From Bimuria novae-zelandiae CBS 107.79 (taxonomy: Eukaryota; Ascomycota; Dothideomycetes; Pleosporales; Didymosphaeriaceae), in contig ML976744.1 of NCBI GenBank assembly GCA_010015655.1, positions 160,060-224,059 of the forward strand: 64,000 nucleotides of DNA, given 5' to 3'. The notes beneath the pieces were generated by a model that saw only the letters and a list, made by a program, of their open reading frames with translations, was not told where the DNA came from and searched no databases. How positions within the stretch are numbered: position 1 is the first letter of the stretch; every line of letters starts with the position of its first letter. Positions 32,849-44,103 of this stretch are shown here, in pieces. Position numbers and translations under genes: made by a program.

Positions 32849-34952
32849 TTAGTAGGGATTGTCGCCCTGTGCTCTAGAGCCAGGTGTGGTTGTGTTGCTC
32901 CTGGGAATCGGGTCTACGTTCTGTTCAGGTGCCCATCGCGATTGTCCAATGGGTGCGGTGGCACTGCGCTGCTGCTGTTGCATAGGCATGCCTCGGTTCT
33001 GGAAGGGTTGTGATGCTTCGCGGCGTTGTATGGCCGAATGCAAAGAAGCAGGGAGTCCAGCGCGAGGATTCGACGGCGGAGCGGTACCTGCTCTCGGAGG
33101 CGGAGCAGTTCCTACCCTAGGTGGTCCCGACACCTGCATCTGTGCAGGTGATCCCGCGCGCAGTGTACTGGAAAGCTGGGGCGGCCGGTAGTCATTCGGC
33201 TCACCAGCGCTGGTGTAGTTGTCCAGTGGGTCACTGTCGGCCGCGTTGACATCTACAGGTGACATCTCATAAGACGGGCCCATGGCTGGTCCACGTTGGT
33301 TGTAGGGAGAGAATGTTGGTCCGCCGAGAGGTGCAGGTCCGGGTCTGCGATTGGGATAGGGAGCGTTTCCCTGTGGTGGTGATACGCCGTGGTTGCCATA
33401 AGCCGGAGGCGACGTCATCTGGGACGCGAGAGAGTCGCGACCCCCGAAGCTGGTGTCTACAGGTGGGAGCATGTTCAGGGGAGCAGGCGAGGCACGTCCT
33501 TGCGATATGGGCGAGAAAGGCCTTCCAACCATGCCGTTGGGTGGGGCTCGAGGACCATGTGCTCCCACAAAGTAGTGTGCATTCGACTCGAGCGATGGCA
33601 TGGGAGGAGCAGGAGAAGCCATCCCCATCTCACCGGCTTGCCCTAAGAGTGGCGCGTTGGAACCGAAGCTGGTCGCAGTGCCCTGAGTGTCGGAACGGAT
33701 AGTTCCTGGTCTCTCGGCCAGAGAAGGTAGGGATGGCTTCATGGCCACTGTCCTCGCCGTGCTCATGGTGTTCATCGTGTTCGTTCGGGACAGCGCGTTC
33801 GAGGAGTACGGCGGTAACGTGGTTGTTGTGCTGAAGGTGTCGGATCGTGTGACGCCGGAGTAGATCGAAGAGGTATCGTCGTCGATGCCATCGAGCTTGG
33901 GCAGCGTCGGCATGCGTGGCCCTTCCCCCTTCTTCATCCCTTCCCGCTCTTCCTTCTTGCGTTTCAAGTCCTGCTTCTCTAAAGCCTTCTTGATCTTCTT
34001 GCTGACGATTCGTTCGAGACGGCTTTCGATCTTCCTGCGACAATATTGCGTAAGGCTTCCATCGGCCTTGGGAACATAGTGCCAGAGGAAGAATACGTAG
34101 AAGAGGACCGAGACGAAGAGCGACAAGAAGGCGAAGACCCAAATGACCAAGGAGAACAACATGGTGAAGTAGACGATGGTTTCTTGCTTGTTTCCTTTCT
34201 GGACCATGGTCTCGATGTTGACGAAAAACTGCGCGACTGGTGATTTTCCCTTCGGTGCCGCGTGCTCTCCCTCCGGTATGATCTGAGCTTTCATCACAGC
34301 CCACAGCGTCAGAGCGTTGATGGCGATTCGTGGTCCTTGTGCGAGGATGATGATCAAGGCACCTATGAAGATTAGAGACAACCGAGTCGGGGTTCTGAGA
34401 GAAGGCTACCTTTGAATTGGAAGTAGACAAACAGGGCAATATAATCGACGCCCTTCCTACTCTTGGTCAATTCCGCAAAGACCAAAAATCGCCGCCAGCC
34501 CTGTCCTTCCTTGGTCAGCCTCATGCTCTGCCAGATGGCTGCTAGAGGCTCCATATAGCACTCGGCAACGCCGCCCGAACGTATGACGCGAATTGCACGG
34601 ATCCATCGGTATGCGAGGAAGACGTAGGAGACGATGATGGTGATTGCGAAGATCCACTTCGTGATGTTGAAGTCGACTGCAGGCTTCACCTGGCTCGACC
34701 ATTTGTTGAAGGCGAGAAGGTTGACGGCAGTGAAGGCGTCGGCAGCGTAGACGGCGCCCGAGACCAAGACGAGAATCCACAACCAAACGTAGGAGAAGGG
34801 CGTCAGGCAGGACGTCGACTTGAAGTCAGAGAGGGTCTGTCGGGGTCAGCGAGCGCTCCAGCACTACCATTGGGCTTTCTACGCACGATGTAGTCCCACT
34901 TCTGCTCCTCGGTGACGGTGATGCCCTTCTCGCGATCGCCACAGCAGCCCAT
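32849..34952 (-). CDS. KCH1: KCH1/PRM6-family low-affinity K+ channel-like membrane protein
   Basis: Exons 34952-34887, 34836-34410 and 34362-32849. Introns are 50 and 47 nt, GT..AG, with a GCTGAC branch site in the first. The sum is 2007 nt, 668 aa. Hydrophobic segments: YVWLWILVLVSGAVYAADAF, then KWIFAITIIVSYVFLAYRW, a membrane-proximal block (ILAQGPRIAINALTLWAVM) that matches the conserved PRQVINGLTLW block of yeast Kch1, and VYFTMLFSLVIWVFAFLSLF. The last 400 or so residues form a basic then Pro/Ser/Gln-rich cytosolic tail. MGCCGDREKG at the N-terminus suggests Gly2 myristoylation and Cys3/4 palmitoylation (inference). Yeast members drive K+ influx that depolarises the membrane and activates Ca2+ entry during mating-type stress. 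It appears intact, on the same strand as its neighbours but well spaced from them. Confidence 0.9.
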
Positions 34953-36299
34953 GATGAGTACTGCGTGTATTAGTATATCCTAAACCCGCTCAACGGTGCA
35001 GTCCAGCTGTCGTATAAGAAGTGGCTAGAGCTATGCCAGCATGGAGGCACGGCAAGCTCAAGGAAGAGAGTACTGTTGGTCGGGGCCGACCGTGAGGGTG
35101 GTGGTGGTAGTGGTGACAGGCCGGCTGTGCACCAATATGCGGCGGAGAAATGAGCGACAGGTGCGCCTTTAGACAGGGGCGTCACTAGACAGGCACAGGC
35201 TTGCAATTGTGATGGCGGTTGCGGGGGTGTCCGGACAGACAGCTAGGCGGACGTGTTATGCATTATGCGACGGGGGCATGTGCTGTCTGAGGCGCGCAAT
35301 GCTTATGATGTTTCGACGGGCGGAGGAGGCGCTCCCGGGGGCACAGGTAAGTTATTATAACACTGCAATCCCAAGTTGACGTGCGGCTTTTCTATTCTTA
35401 TTGTGGCCGTGCGGTGAATACAACGAGTATGAATGCCAGACCAATTGGCCTCGGTGAAGGACGACAGGCGGCAGGCGCGAAGGTGCGTCGGGAAGCCGCG
35501 ATGGACAAAGGAGGGACAGGGAAGGTTTTGGCACGCAAAGCTATGCAAGACTGGCGTCTGCGTACTGGCAGCGGCCGCAAAGAGGGACTGAATGGTGATA
35601 AGGAACGCACGAGCGAACGACTGACGCCCTCCCGCCCTCCTTTGCTTGGTGTCGCGCTCTGGCGGCTCGCCATTTCCGGTTCGTTTCATGCGGAGGCCAA
35701 TAAGCGTCCACTGCAACGCCACCACGCGGGAGCCCCGGGAGCCCTTGTGTTTGACTTGTTCTCACCTCACTACATGCGGTAATACGCTAACTTGTTCCTC
35801 GAGAGTTCGCTTTTGCTTCCGTGATGGTTCGTGAGATAGATTGCGGTTTTCAGTCCATCAAGGATCCATCATGGCGGCGAAACTCTGGTCTTCTTCACCA
35901 CCGCGGATGCCCGGATCTCTTCATTTTGCACCGTTGACGTCTGTCATATGTAGCCGCCATGTATTCTTAGAAGCCTATCACTGGAGGAACCTCCGTGTGC
36001 GGCAGCACAAGCGGCTCCTGCATAGCGCTGCTACACTGTGCCACATTCCATGTCAGAGACTTGAAGATCCAAGGTCAAAATCGCACATCACACCACAAAG
36101 GAATACTTTCTCTCTTCGCATGAAATATTCCTATGGCGTCACTTACTCCTGACGATCGCGCACCCATCTGAATTTCGGCTCAGGTGCCCAATACAAAGAC
36201 CACACCGATACCACACATGTTCCCGCATTGAGATACCCCACACTCGGGCTGAAGAAGAGTAAAAAGCAATGTATTTCAAGCCTAGCATGAGCAGCGTCG
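34953..36299. other. Intergenic between KCH1-like start and monooxygenase stop
   Basis: 1.35 kb, GC-balanced, probably containing the channel gene promoter on the right-hand side of its ATG. A simple GGTGGTGGTAGTGG tract lies at about 35098-35113. Overlapping open frames on both strands (35303-35834) lack domains and mutually exclude each other. No gene called. Confidence 0.55.
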
Positions 36300-38106
36300 T
36301 CACTCGACGCGGAAACCCTCCATGCCGTGACGCCGAACATGCACTATAGTACGTATGTATCGAGGAAGTCCTCCAGCATAGTTCAGTGGCTCGATCGGCT
36401 TTCCGGGAATATTTCCACCATTATTCCAGCTGGGTATGTTGTGTTTGAGTGACGGGGTGCTGAAATCGTGAACGATCTTCCTCCATTCTTGCTCAGCCTC
36501 GGGGGTAGCATCGAGCCTGACCTTGTCTTCGTCTCTCATCCACTGGAGCACATCCACTATCCAGTCCGCCTGAGCTTCGACGCAGCTTGGACCATTTGCG
36601 TTGGCCGTTGGACCCTGAGGGCCATACAGAAAGAGGAAATTGGGGAATGACGACGTTGCCATTCCCAAATGTGTCCACGTGCCCTTCTCCCATTTGTCGC
36701 GGAGAAGCTCTCCTTGCGCACTCCGAAAGTCGATATCTTTTAGCCCTCCTGTGATGCTATCGTAACCAGTAGCCAGTGCGATGACGTCGAACTCATGCAC
36801 CTTTCCGTCTGCAGTGCGTACACCCTCGGGTACGATATCTACGATTGGTGTGGCTCGCAGGTCCAACACGAGCACATTGGATTTGTTAAATTGCTCATAA
36901 TAGTCTTGCTCCAAGGACGGCCTCTTTCCACCGAAGATATGGAGCCCTTCCAGTGGCGCTAATATGTCCCGCTTGTGAGGGTCGTTGATTCTTGCGCGTG
37001 TCTAAACCGTCAGCAAGCGGCAAGAGTATTCTATTTCTCTGCTCACCTTCTTCGCCCAGAACTTATAGGCCTCATCGTTTGCCTTCTTGTTCAAGTATAT
37101 GTCGCCGTACGTATTGGAGATGAATCGAAAGCCGCCCTATCGTCTCTGCTCAGTCACAACACCATGGCAGAAGAGGAAGTCTCACCATCTCCCACAACTC
37201 TTCGAAAAATCGCTCGATCTCCTCTGCGGAGTGATCAAAAGTCTTCAAATCTGTCCTTGGACTATACAAGAAGCCGCCATCGTGTGTCAGCCGCTCCTGG
37301 AACATCTCACCGAGGTTAGCTTTCATCTCCGCATCCTCTTCCTTCGATATGGTTTTCTGCCGCATCGGACACGCTGTATTAGGAGTCCGCTGCAGCACCG
37401 TCAAAGATCCGTCTTCACCAATCTCCTTCGCCCACGTCTGCGCAATTTGCACACCAGTAGCTCCGGTCCCGACAACAGCGACTTTCTTCCCGCGCACATC
37501 GACGCCTTCCTGGGGCCAGAAGCTCGAGTGGTGCATAACGCCCTTGAACGAATCAAGGCCTGGCCAGGGTGGGAAATAGCGTTTCGCTGCGAAGCCGACG
37601 CCCGCGATGAGGAACTTTGTGTGAACCAGGAAGCCGCCTTCGCATCGCACCTTCCAACCTTTCATCTTCTCGTCCCAGTCTGCGCTCACGACCTTCTTGT
37701 TGAACTCGACGTCTCGGCGAAGGTTGAGCTTCTCGCCCACGAACTGGAAATAACTCTTCAGCTCCTCATGGCCAGGATAATGCTCTGTCCATGTCCAGTT
37801 GTTGTAGATTTCCGGGATACCGAGGGCGTACACGGGCCACTGGGAGTCGACCCGCGCACCAGGGTAGGAGTTCCAATGCCACACGCCGCCAAAGTCTGAG
37901 CCGGCCTCGACAACCTTTGTAGCAAATCCAGCTTTTCGAAGGTTATGGAGGAGGTAGCAGCCCGCAAACCCGGCGCCGATGCACAGCACGTCGATGTCGA
38001 GGTCCGGGTCGTCGTACGGACTGTCGATACGCCCGATGCTGTCTGTGTGATTACCCAAAGAGCGCTGCATATCGCCTGGAAGTATCGAAAGGATCCGCAA
38101 GCACAA
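36300..38106 (-). CDS. Baeyer-Villiger-type flavin monooxygenase
   Basis: Exons 38106-37186, 37136-37047 and 37001-36300. Introns are 49 and 45 nt with GT..AG ends, and GCTGAC occurs in the second. The product is 570 aa, usual for class B flavoprotein monooxygenases. FAD-binding GAGFAG is at residues 44-49, YPGARVDS at 81-88, the BVMO fingerprint FxGxxxHxxxWP as FKGVMHHSSFWP at 187-198, NADP-binding GTGATG at 213-218, and the ATGYD motif in exon 3. It uses NADPH and O2 to insert oxygen next to a carbonyl, or to oxidise N or S; the substrate cannot be read from the sequence. An internal Met at residue 13 is an alternative start. There is no PKS, NRPS or transporter beside it, so cluster membership is not supported. 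Intact. Confidence 0.92.
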
Positions 38107-38805
38107 TACAAATGCAAATCACAAATCTCCGGGCACGAAGGGACTCTTAAAAAGGCTATCCATCTTCTGGCGCCATCTTCGTTATCTACCAGCGTCTTGT
38201 CACGCCGATGCCAGCGAACCCAATCTCCTGATTGAATGCTATCAGTCTGCCAGTCTCAGGTGTGCGTTCAAGAGCGGAGCCATGTCACGTCTGGCCCAAA
38301 TCTCTCTAACCTTTTCCTCGTTCAGAATAACAATCCGGGATCGCACAACGGCCTAGTACCTGCGGGGTAAGAACGACCCGGCCGTGACAATACTAGCGCA
38401 TCCACAGGACAACGACCATGTGGGCCCAGCGACTATAATGAGCTACCATTTATGAACATCCTCCATTCACAGAATTTACTCTCGAAAGGTACTGAAACCT
38501 TCCATTCATGGTTTCTGGTCGACTATCATCTGCAGTAAGGGATAGATATCAGCGATAAAGACCGTTGTTAACGGTACACTACGAAGTGTTTTTGGAAGAT
38601 AAGTCCGCGACTCGTCGCTCGTTCCATCAAACCAGACAACACCTCCAAAAAGATCTGCTGTATTGGCGAGATGGATACATACTCTCAGGCGAGAGACCAA
38701 CATCCACGAACCAGATGCGAAACTTTTGGCACGCCACGTGCCCAAGTAAGAAGCAACAGTGCAGCTTCCTAAGAGATACACCCTTCGCCTGAAGGCCCAT
38801 GAAAG
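38107..38805. other. Intergenic between monooxygenase start and small membrane-protein stop
   Basis: 699 bp containing the monooxygenase promoter. Open frames on both strands here are short and without domains. No motif stands out. Confidence 0.5.
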
Positions 38806-39270
38806 TCAGCTTCCGGAAGGCCCAGCGTTATCCTGCGACATGACCACGAAGCTGTCCTCGTCCTGCGACCAACCGGCTGCTGGGTTGACTTTATTCATCT
38901 CGACGTCTTCGTCCGGTGGTGCAAGTGTAGTTGCCGTCGTTGTGCTGGAGTCGGCACGGGCCGAGGCGTGGATGTGTGCATCGTGAACTTCGAAAGGGGA
39001 TGATATGGGTTCGGCTATATGGTCATCATGAGCATACGACAAGCAGGATGCACCTGAGCAGCGCAACATACTATGTTGATCTTGACCAAGTTGATCGCGC
39101 CGTCGTTGATGTGCAAAGTGGATACATGCCACGACCAAGGTGGCTACAGCCAGCAAGACCATGAGAATGTTGAAGAGGAGGGTTTGCATGCCGGGCGGGT
39201 CTGCCTCGTACATGCTATTGGTTGGAAAGCGATAGCCTTGGGCCGAGTTGTTCTGTGGAAGGGCAGGCAT
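38806..39270 (-). CDS. Small single-pass membrane protein, uncharacterised (paralogue 1)
   Basis: A single-exon frame of 154 aa. A polar N-terminus of about 28 residues is followed by one hydrophobic segment (residues about 29-50, LLFNILMVLLAVATLVVACI), then a basic stop-transfer stretch (HFAHQRRR), then an acidic/Ser/Thr-rich C-terminal region ending EDSFVVMSQDNAGPSGS. The predicted topology is N-out or luminal with a cytosolic tail (positive-inside rule, inference). The transmembrane block and QRRR stretch align with the split gene at 44.1-53.5 kb (LAVAxLVxxCxHxxxQRR), and both C-termini end in an acidic ED..VV pattern. Function unknown. Confidence 0.65.
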   Translation of the reverse strand: MPALPQNNSAQGYRFPTNSMYEADPPGMQTLLFNILMVLLAVATLVVACIHFAHQRRRDQLGQDQHSMLRCSGASCLSYAHDDHIAEPISSPFEVHDAHIHASARADSSTTTATTLAPPDEDVEMNKVNPAAGWSQDEDSFVVMSQDNAGPSGS

Positions 39271-40111
39271 TTTTTGTTACGGTGAGAAAGTTGCAAGCTG
39301 ACGGCCAGTGCTGAAAGAGTTTGCATCTGAAATGCACCAGGACTATATCGTCTTATATCGCTGTAAATCGACCTGAAGCTGGCCAATGGACTTAAGAAGC
39401 GCGGCTGGATCATCAACCATTATGGTCGGGCGTTCGTCAATGTGGACTCCGCCAGCAGGGCTACTAAACACCCTTGCCGTCGGAGAGCATTATTACCTTT
39501 CTATTACCACGCTTAAGTTCGTCCCATAGACAGCCTTAGGATCGAGATTTATACGCCCCCCTTCGGTGGTTGTCCGCCTACTTCTTACACATGATCCACA
39601 AAGCCGCATCTCGTTAGCGCACCCATTACCGTTCGGTGGCCCAACGATAGGGTTGTTTAGTGGCCCGGCCACATCATTACCTTTTCAATACCAATTCGCC
39701 TTTGAACCACCTAAAGGCCGAATCCTCGCAGTGCAGCAGCCCGGCGGTGCTTCACTTTTAGACCCATAAAGCGGAGCTGTGCAACCGCAGATGTGCCTTG
39801 CTCACGTCGAGCTAGGAGACTTGTTTCAAGCGTACTGGAGCTTTGCTTAGCTAAACTACCAAAGCCTTCCGTGGTCTCACGAACGTTGCGATGCGGTCTT
39901 CTTGCACACGTTTGGATGACCTTTATTTGGTGAAACGGTCGAAATCTCCATCATGTTATTGTATGTAGTGACTACGAAGGGTGAAAATCAACGTACGCCT
40001 AGGTCTTCATTACGAGGTAATGATCCAAATAATACACCATAAAGTCACAAGGCAAATGCGTCGAATGCTTTCTTGGCGCCATCGTCGCAGGGTCCGGAGG
40101 CTTTGGTATTA
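39271..40111. other. Intergenic between small membrane-protein gene and Tc1/mariner copy 1
   Basis: 841 bp, mostly GC-balanced. It includes two loosely similar AT-rich stretches (attacctttctattacca near 39494 and attaccttttcaatacca near 39676). An open frame at 39566-39769 has no domain. A short frame near 40040-40111 stays open across the transposon target site (see findings). Confidence 0.5.
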
Positions 40112-40319
40112 TTGGTGCTCTCCGAAATACCGTCCCGCCCCACTTCGGGCAGCCGAAGTGGACCCAGCTTCCTGGAAAATATTTTCTATCACCTAATTTG
40201 TTAGTAAAACAATAATTACAGCAAACATTTACCCTGTATTAATACTTATATTATGCTGCCGCGTAGTTAACGTAAGCGTATAGCTACCTAGCCATTTGAC
40301 AGGGGTTAAAATCCTTTAA

Positions 40320-41962
40320 AACGTGCGCGCCGGGCGCCTGCAGCAGCTACTAAAGGTGCCAAGTTACGGAGAAAAGTATCTAAGAAGGCTCCTCCTCTAG
40401 TGGAAGGCAACACTATATCTAATCTAGTTAGCCTTAATTAGGATATTAAGCCTCTGTCTGCGTAGCTATTGCTAGTAATTGTATTATCTAGTAATCTACC
40501 TAGTAACCTGCCTAGTAACCCGCCTAGCGGATATATATCTAATCTAATTAGCAACCCTACGCAGGGAGAAACTTAGGAAGATAAGCTAAAATTAGCTACT
40601 AGGGTATCCAAAGCAAAGTCGCCGTATGTTACTTGCCGCTGGCAGGCCTTTGTAGGTCCTAAAAAGGAGCTCTATAAGCTAAGATTTGATACAGAGTTTA
40701 TCCCGGAGCACTACTACGCTAGTTAGCTTTAGATATAGGTAGATAAGGTCGCTTAAGACTTAGCTATAGAGATAACTCTACTATAGAAAATAATAATTAG
40801 GGACGTTTCTGGCTACGCGTACAGGCAAAAGACTCTAGAGAGGTAAAAGCTATAGTAATTACTTAAGCGTAAAAACGCTACTAGCTTTATCTATATTATA
40901 AAATACGCGTAGCACCTAAGAGAGTCCTTAATTAATATAATATATCTTAACTTTAACGCGACGCTTGCTATTAAGTCTATAAAGGTAATTAGTCTTATAG
41001 GCTAATAACGTAGTAGAGGCTCGTCTAGCTCTTAGGGCCAGGTTCGACTTACTACAACACAAAGGCAGCTACAAGAGCTGCCAGAGATCCTTGCTAGCCA
41101 TGCTGTCGCTAAGGGACCTTTAATAGCTATCCGCGATAAGTGGAGGTGCCAGGATACCTACTGTGGCAACTACCCGTACGTCTGCTGGGTCCAGCGTACG
41201 CCTGGCCAGCCTGATCGATTTGAGAACCATTTCCCAGTGAGCAGTAATATTATGGCCATGTGGGCGCGCAACATCAGCCTCGAGAGGTGCAGCGTCAACG
41301 TGCCAGATAATACTGTACGCCTTGCTCTGCGTACAGCGAGGGACCTAAAGGCGAAAGAGAAGGCAAAGGAGAAGGCGTAACAAGGCTTGGCGTCTGCGTC
41401 TGTGTTTATAGCGAATAGCTTTATAAGCGCGATTGCTGCCAGCGCGCTATCTGTTAGTTAGTTAGCATAAAGTTAGCTACTTGCACGGCAGGCACCTATA
41501 CCTGTAGCGCTCGCTGTCAGCTCTGCGAGTGCTCTGAGCGTGCCAGCGCCAGCGTGGAAAGATCTAACATGGAGAGATCTAACGTACGAGAACAACATAG
41601 AGCTCTTATATTAGACTTGGCACTTCTTTAACTAGTAGATAGATTAGGCAATAGCTATAGAGGTGCTAGAGATTAGGATAGTATTTAAAAGGGTTGTTAA
41701 GGCCAGGCGGATTAATCTGAACATGCTAATAGATAGATCTAATATAGGCATGCCGTACAAGATTTAGAGAGATAATTTTAAGCTACTAATCGCACTACTT
41801 CTGCGACTCCGTAAAATGGCATTTTGGTGGTAACTCCAGTATCCTGGACTTTCAGAGAGTGATCGAGAGGCATGTAGGGAGCTATAGCGGTAAGATAATG
41901 AGCAGAAACAGCAGCTGAGAGCTACTTAGGTAGAGGGCGGAGAGACGATCGTGTAGAGGTGA
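40320..41962 (+). pseudogene. Accessory ORF of the Tc1/mariner element, copy 1 (broken)
   Basis: One plus frame is readable for about 540 codons, from a basic N-terminus (KRARRAPAAATKGAKLRRK) to a charged C-terminus, broken by TAG/TAA codons. The best-preserved part (about 41070-41380) is Cys/Trp-rich: IRDKWRCQDTYCGNYPYVCW, then a FENHFPV stretch and ending in a Lys/Glu/Ala helix. This may be a metal-binding or DNA-binding domain (inference from Cys spacing). Other fungal elements seem to carry similar proteins, but I cannot name a family. Start and end are approximate. Confidence 0.6.
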
Positions 41963-42286
41963 TCGTGTAGAGGTGATTGAGTAGAGGGCGTAGAGGTGTT
42001 ATCTTCGACGCGTAGGGCACGGGCCATATCCTATAGATATCGCCCGATATGATTACCTTGTTCGTATAATTAAATACTAACTTTCTTGCCTTATCTACTT
42101 ACCGTACGCCTTACCCTCTGCAACTCTACCACTACGCTAGCTACACTAAAATAGATAATAGTAATTAATTTAGTAGCCTTAGATTACCCTTGCACTACTA
42201 TAAGATTATTATATTTATATTATAGTAGGTGCTAGATTTCTAATCTCTAAAACTAACTCTAACAGAATATATCCAACTATGTACTA

Positions 42287-43342
42287 CTAACGATAGTATA
42301 AAACCACTCCGGCGAATACTAAATATATACTATTAATTATAGTATAATACCTCTATAGCGCCTACCTATAGTACCTAAAAAAGTTACCTATAGAGCTTTT
42401 ATAGTATACACTTAATATAGCTTCCTTTAGAAAATACTTAAATTTATTATACGCCTTAGCGCCCTGGTAATGCTGCCAGATCTAGGTCTTTAACGCCTTA
42501 AAGGTCTGCTTAATTAGATTTATATTAGGTAAGTAAGGAGGTAGAAACTTTATAATTACGCCTGCCTCTGCGCATATATTGGCCAGCCTCACTAATTAAT
42601 AGATAGACGCGTTATTAAGGACTATTACTAAGCGTTTTCCTAGCTAAGGACTGCAGTGTGGGAGTACTTAATTAGTAATAAAGTCCTCTATTAGCTCCGC
42701 AGTAATTGCTCCCTGAAAAATTATATAGGCAAGGTATCTATTAACGTCTATAGCTAGTAGTAAGCTCTACCTCTCTAAGCGCTTGGCTAAGTAGCTAACG
42801 TGGCAGGCTATATTAACTTTACTCTAACTATACTTTTAATCCCTTATACGCTCGTTGCAAGCGCTCTTATTAAAGTAAATAATTTAATTAGATTAATAGA
42901 TTTGCTAGCAACGCGCTTAAAAGGCTTAATAAAGACCTTTATAATACTTCTTAGCTACCTTTAAGGCTGCCTTCCTACTCTATTATATAGCTTTAAGCTC
43001 TCTATCTAGAGTTATAAAGAATACCTCAACGTCGTACTTATCGTATAAGAAGTCTTGCATCTTATCTATATAAGATATTAGCTTACCACGTAGTATCTTA
43101 AGCAGCGCGTCTCTATAGCATTATTTAAGTAGAGGTAGCCTGCCACGATGTACGTATCTTAGCCTAATTAGCTTACTAAAGGTCTTTAGGTTAAGCCTGT
43201 ATTTGCGTACTGTTTTTAGGTCGACGCTAAGCTCTCTATAAATAGCTTTATTATTTTTCCTATTGTTAACGCGATCTATAATAGCCTAAATAAGTAATTA
43301 CTACAGGCGGTGCCTGGTAGGTCTCCCTAAATCCTGCGGCAT
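42287..43342 (-). pseudogene. Tc1/mariner DDE transposase, copy 1 (broken)
   Basis: From ATG 43342 (MPQDLGRPTRHR) one minus frame of 352 codons ends at TAG 42289-42287. N-terminal helix-turn-helix segments (NRKNNKAIYRELSVDLKTVRKYR) precede a DDE_3-type core: LLLAIDVNRYLAYIIFQGAI with the first Asp, LVIVLNNASIY where the second Asp is now Asn, and FLPPYLPNINLIKQTF where the third acidic residue is now Asn. About a dozen TAA/TAG codons. Inactive. Confidence 0.85.
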
Positions 43343-43486
43343 TGTTTACCTAGGGTGAATATTCCGTGTAATTATTTTATCGCTCACAAAACAGGTGTAC
43401 GAAAGTGTTGGTGAGGAACCGATTACTAAGTGCTGACAGAAAAATCCGCCAAAGTGGGGCGGGACGGTATTTCGGAAACGACAATA

Positions 43487-44103
43487 GCGACACCGACATT
43501 GCAGAAAGATTGTGCCTCGTGCGAACCGTCGGGCTACAGTATGCGCTGAAGCAACATCGCACCTGCAGCAATCTGCCCAGACGTATATACTGCTGCACCT
43601 GTGCGCTTTGACGCGCAGCCTACCAATTTAGGCCTATTAAAACTAAGTTCTGCTGTTATAACGAATAGGCGACGCATGTAAACCGGCCCCAGGGGTGCTA
43701 AAGTCCAGGCAATATTTCAAGATTTGTGGCAGGGCACGGCGAATGATCTGACATTGCCCCACAAACCGGTCGATGCACGCCTACCTAATTAACAGCTTTA
43801 ACGCTTAAGCGAGAGCCTCACGTGTTAGCTAGAAAATTATAAAAGTGCTCCGAGCCTTCGATTTACGGTACTTATCTAGGATTTTTAAAATAAGCTTAAA
43901 TTAGATGCGTCTTTAAGGCAAAATTTACCACGGGAAATAACAGCAAGACAACGACGAGCAAGAGCGTAGATATTTTAGCCAGTTTTATTAGCAACAAGCT
44001 ACGCAAGGGTGGAGGGAAATGTTCAAGAAACTTCATCTTTTCAGCTATTGACGGTATGCATGCCAGCGCTCATACGAGACCACCGACACTTCTTCTCATC
44101 ACA
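43487..44103. other. Intergenic between Tc1/mariner copy 1 and exon 2 of the split gene
   Basis: 617 bp, GC-balanced at the left and somewhat RIP-like at 43790-43990. It includes a short imperfect hairpin near 43715-43765 (atttgtggcagggc against gccccacaaac). No gene recognised, other than the open frame ending at 43611 discussed in findings. Confidence 0.45.

Larger units (their letters stand above)
40112..43484. mobile_element. Tc1/mariner-superfamily transposon with accessory ORF, copy 1
   Basis: 3373 bp with TA target duplications (40110-40111 and 43485-43486). The inverted termini share TCCGAAATACCGTCCCGCCC and a few more bases; the outermost roughly ten bases differ (TTGGTGCTC against TTGTCGTT). 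It carries two convergent genes: an unknown ORF on plus (about 40320-41960) and a DDE transposase on minus (43342-42287). It has the same length as copy 2 at 56915-60287, with no net indel. RIP-type transitions have placed stops in both genes. Confidence 0.9.

Noticed and set aside
33630..34439. A 269-codon minus frame overlapping the KCH1-like gene
   Set aside because: It is a shifted frame inside exon 3 and exon 2, His/Arg-rich, and has no hydrophobic or conserved segments. The spliced channel frame explains the region.
35303..35834. Cluster of overlapping open frames on both strands upstream of the KCH1-like gene
   Set aside because: GC-rich intergenic DNA keeps several frames open. None has a domain, and no splice pattern joins them.
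36300..39270. Secondary-metabolite cluster around the Baeyer-Villiger monooxygenase
   Set aside because: No PKS, NRPS, terpene cyclase, transporter or cluster regulator lies beside it; neighbours are a channel gene and a small membrane protein.
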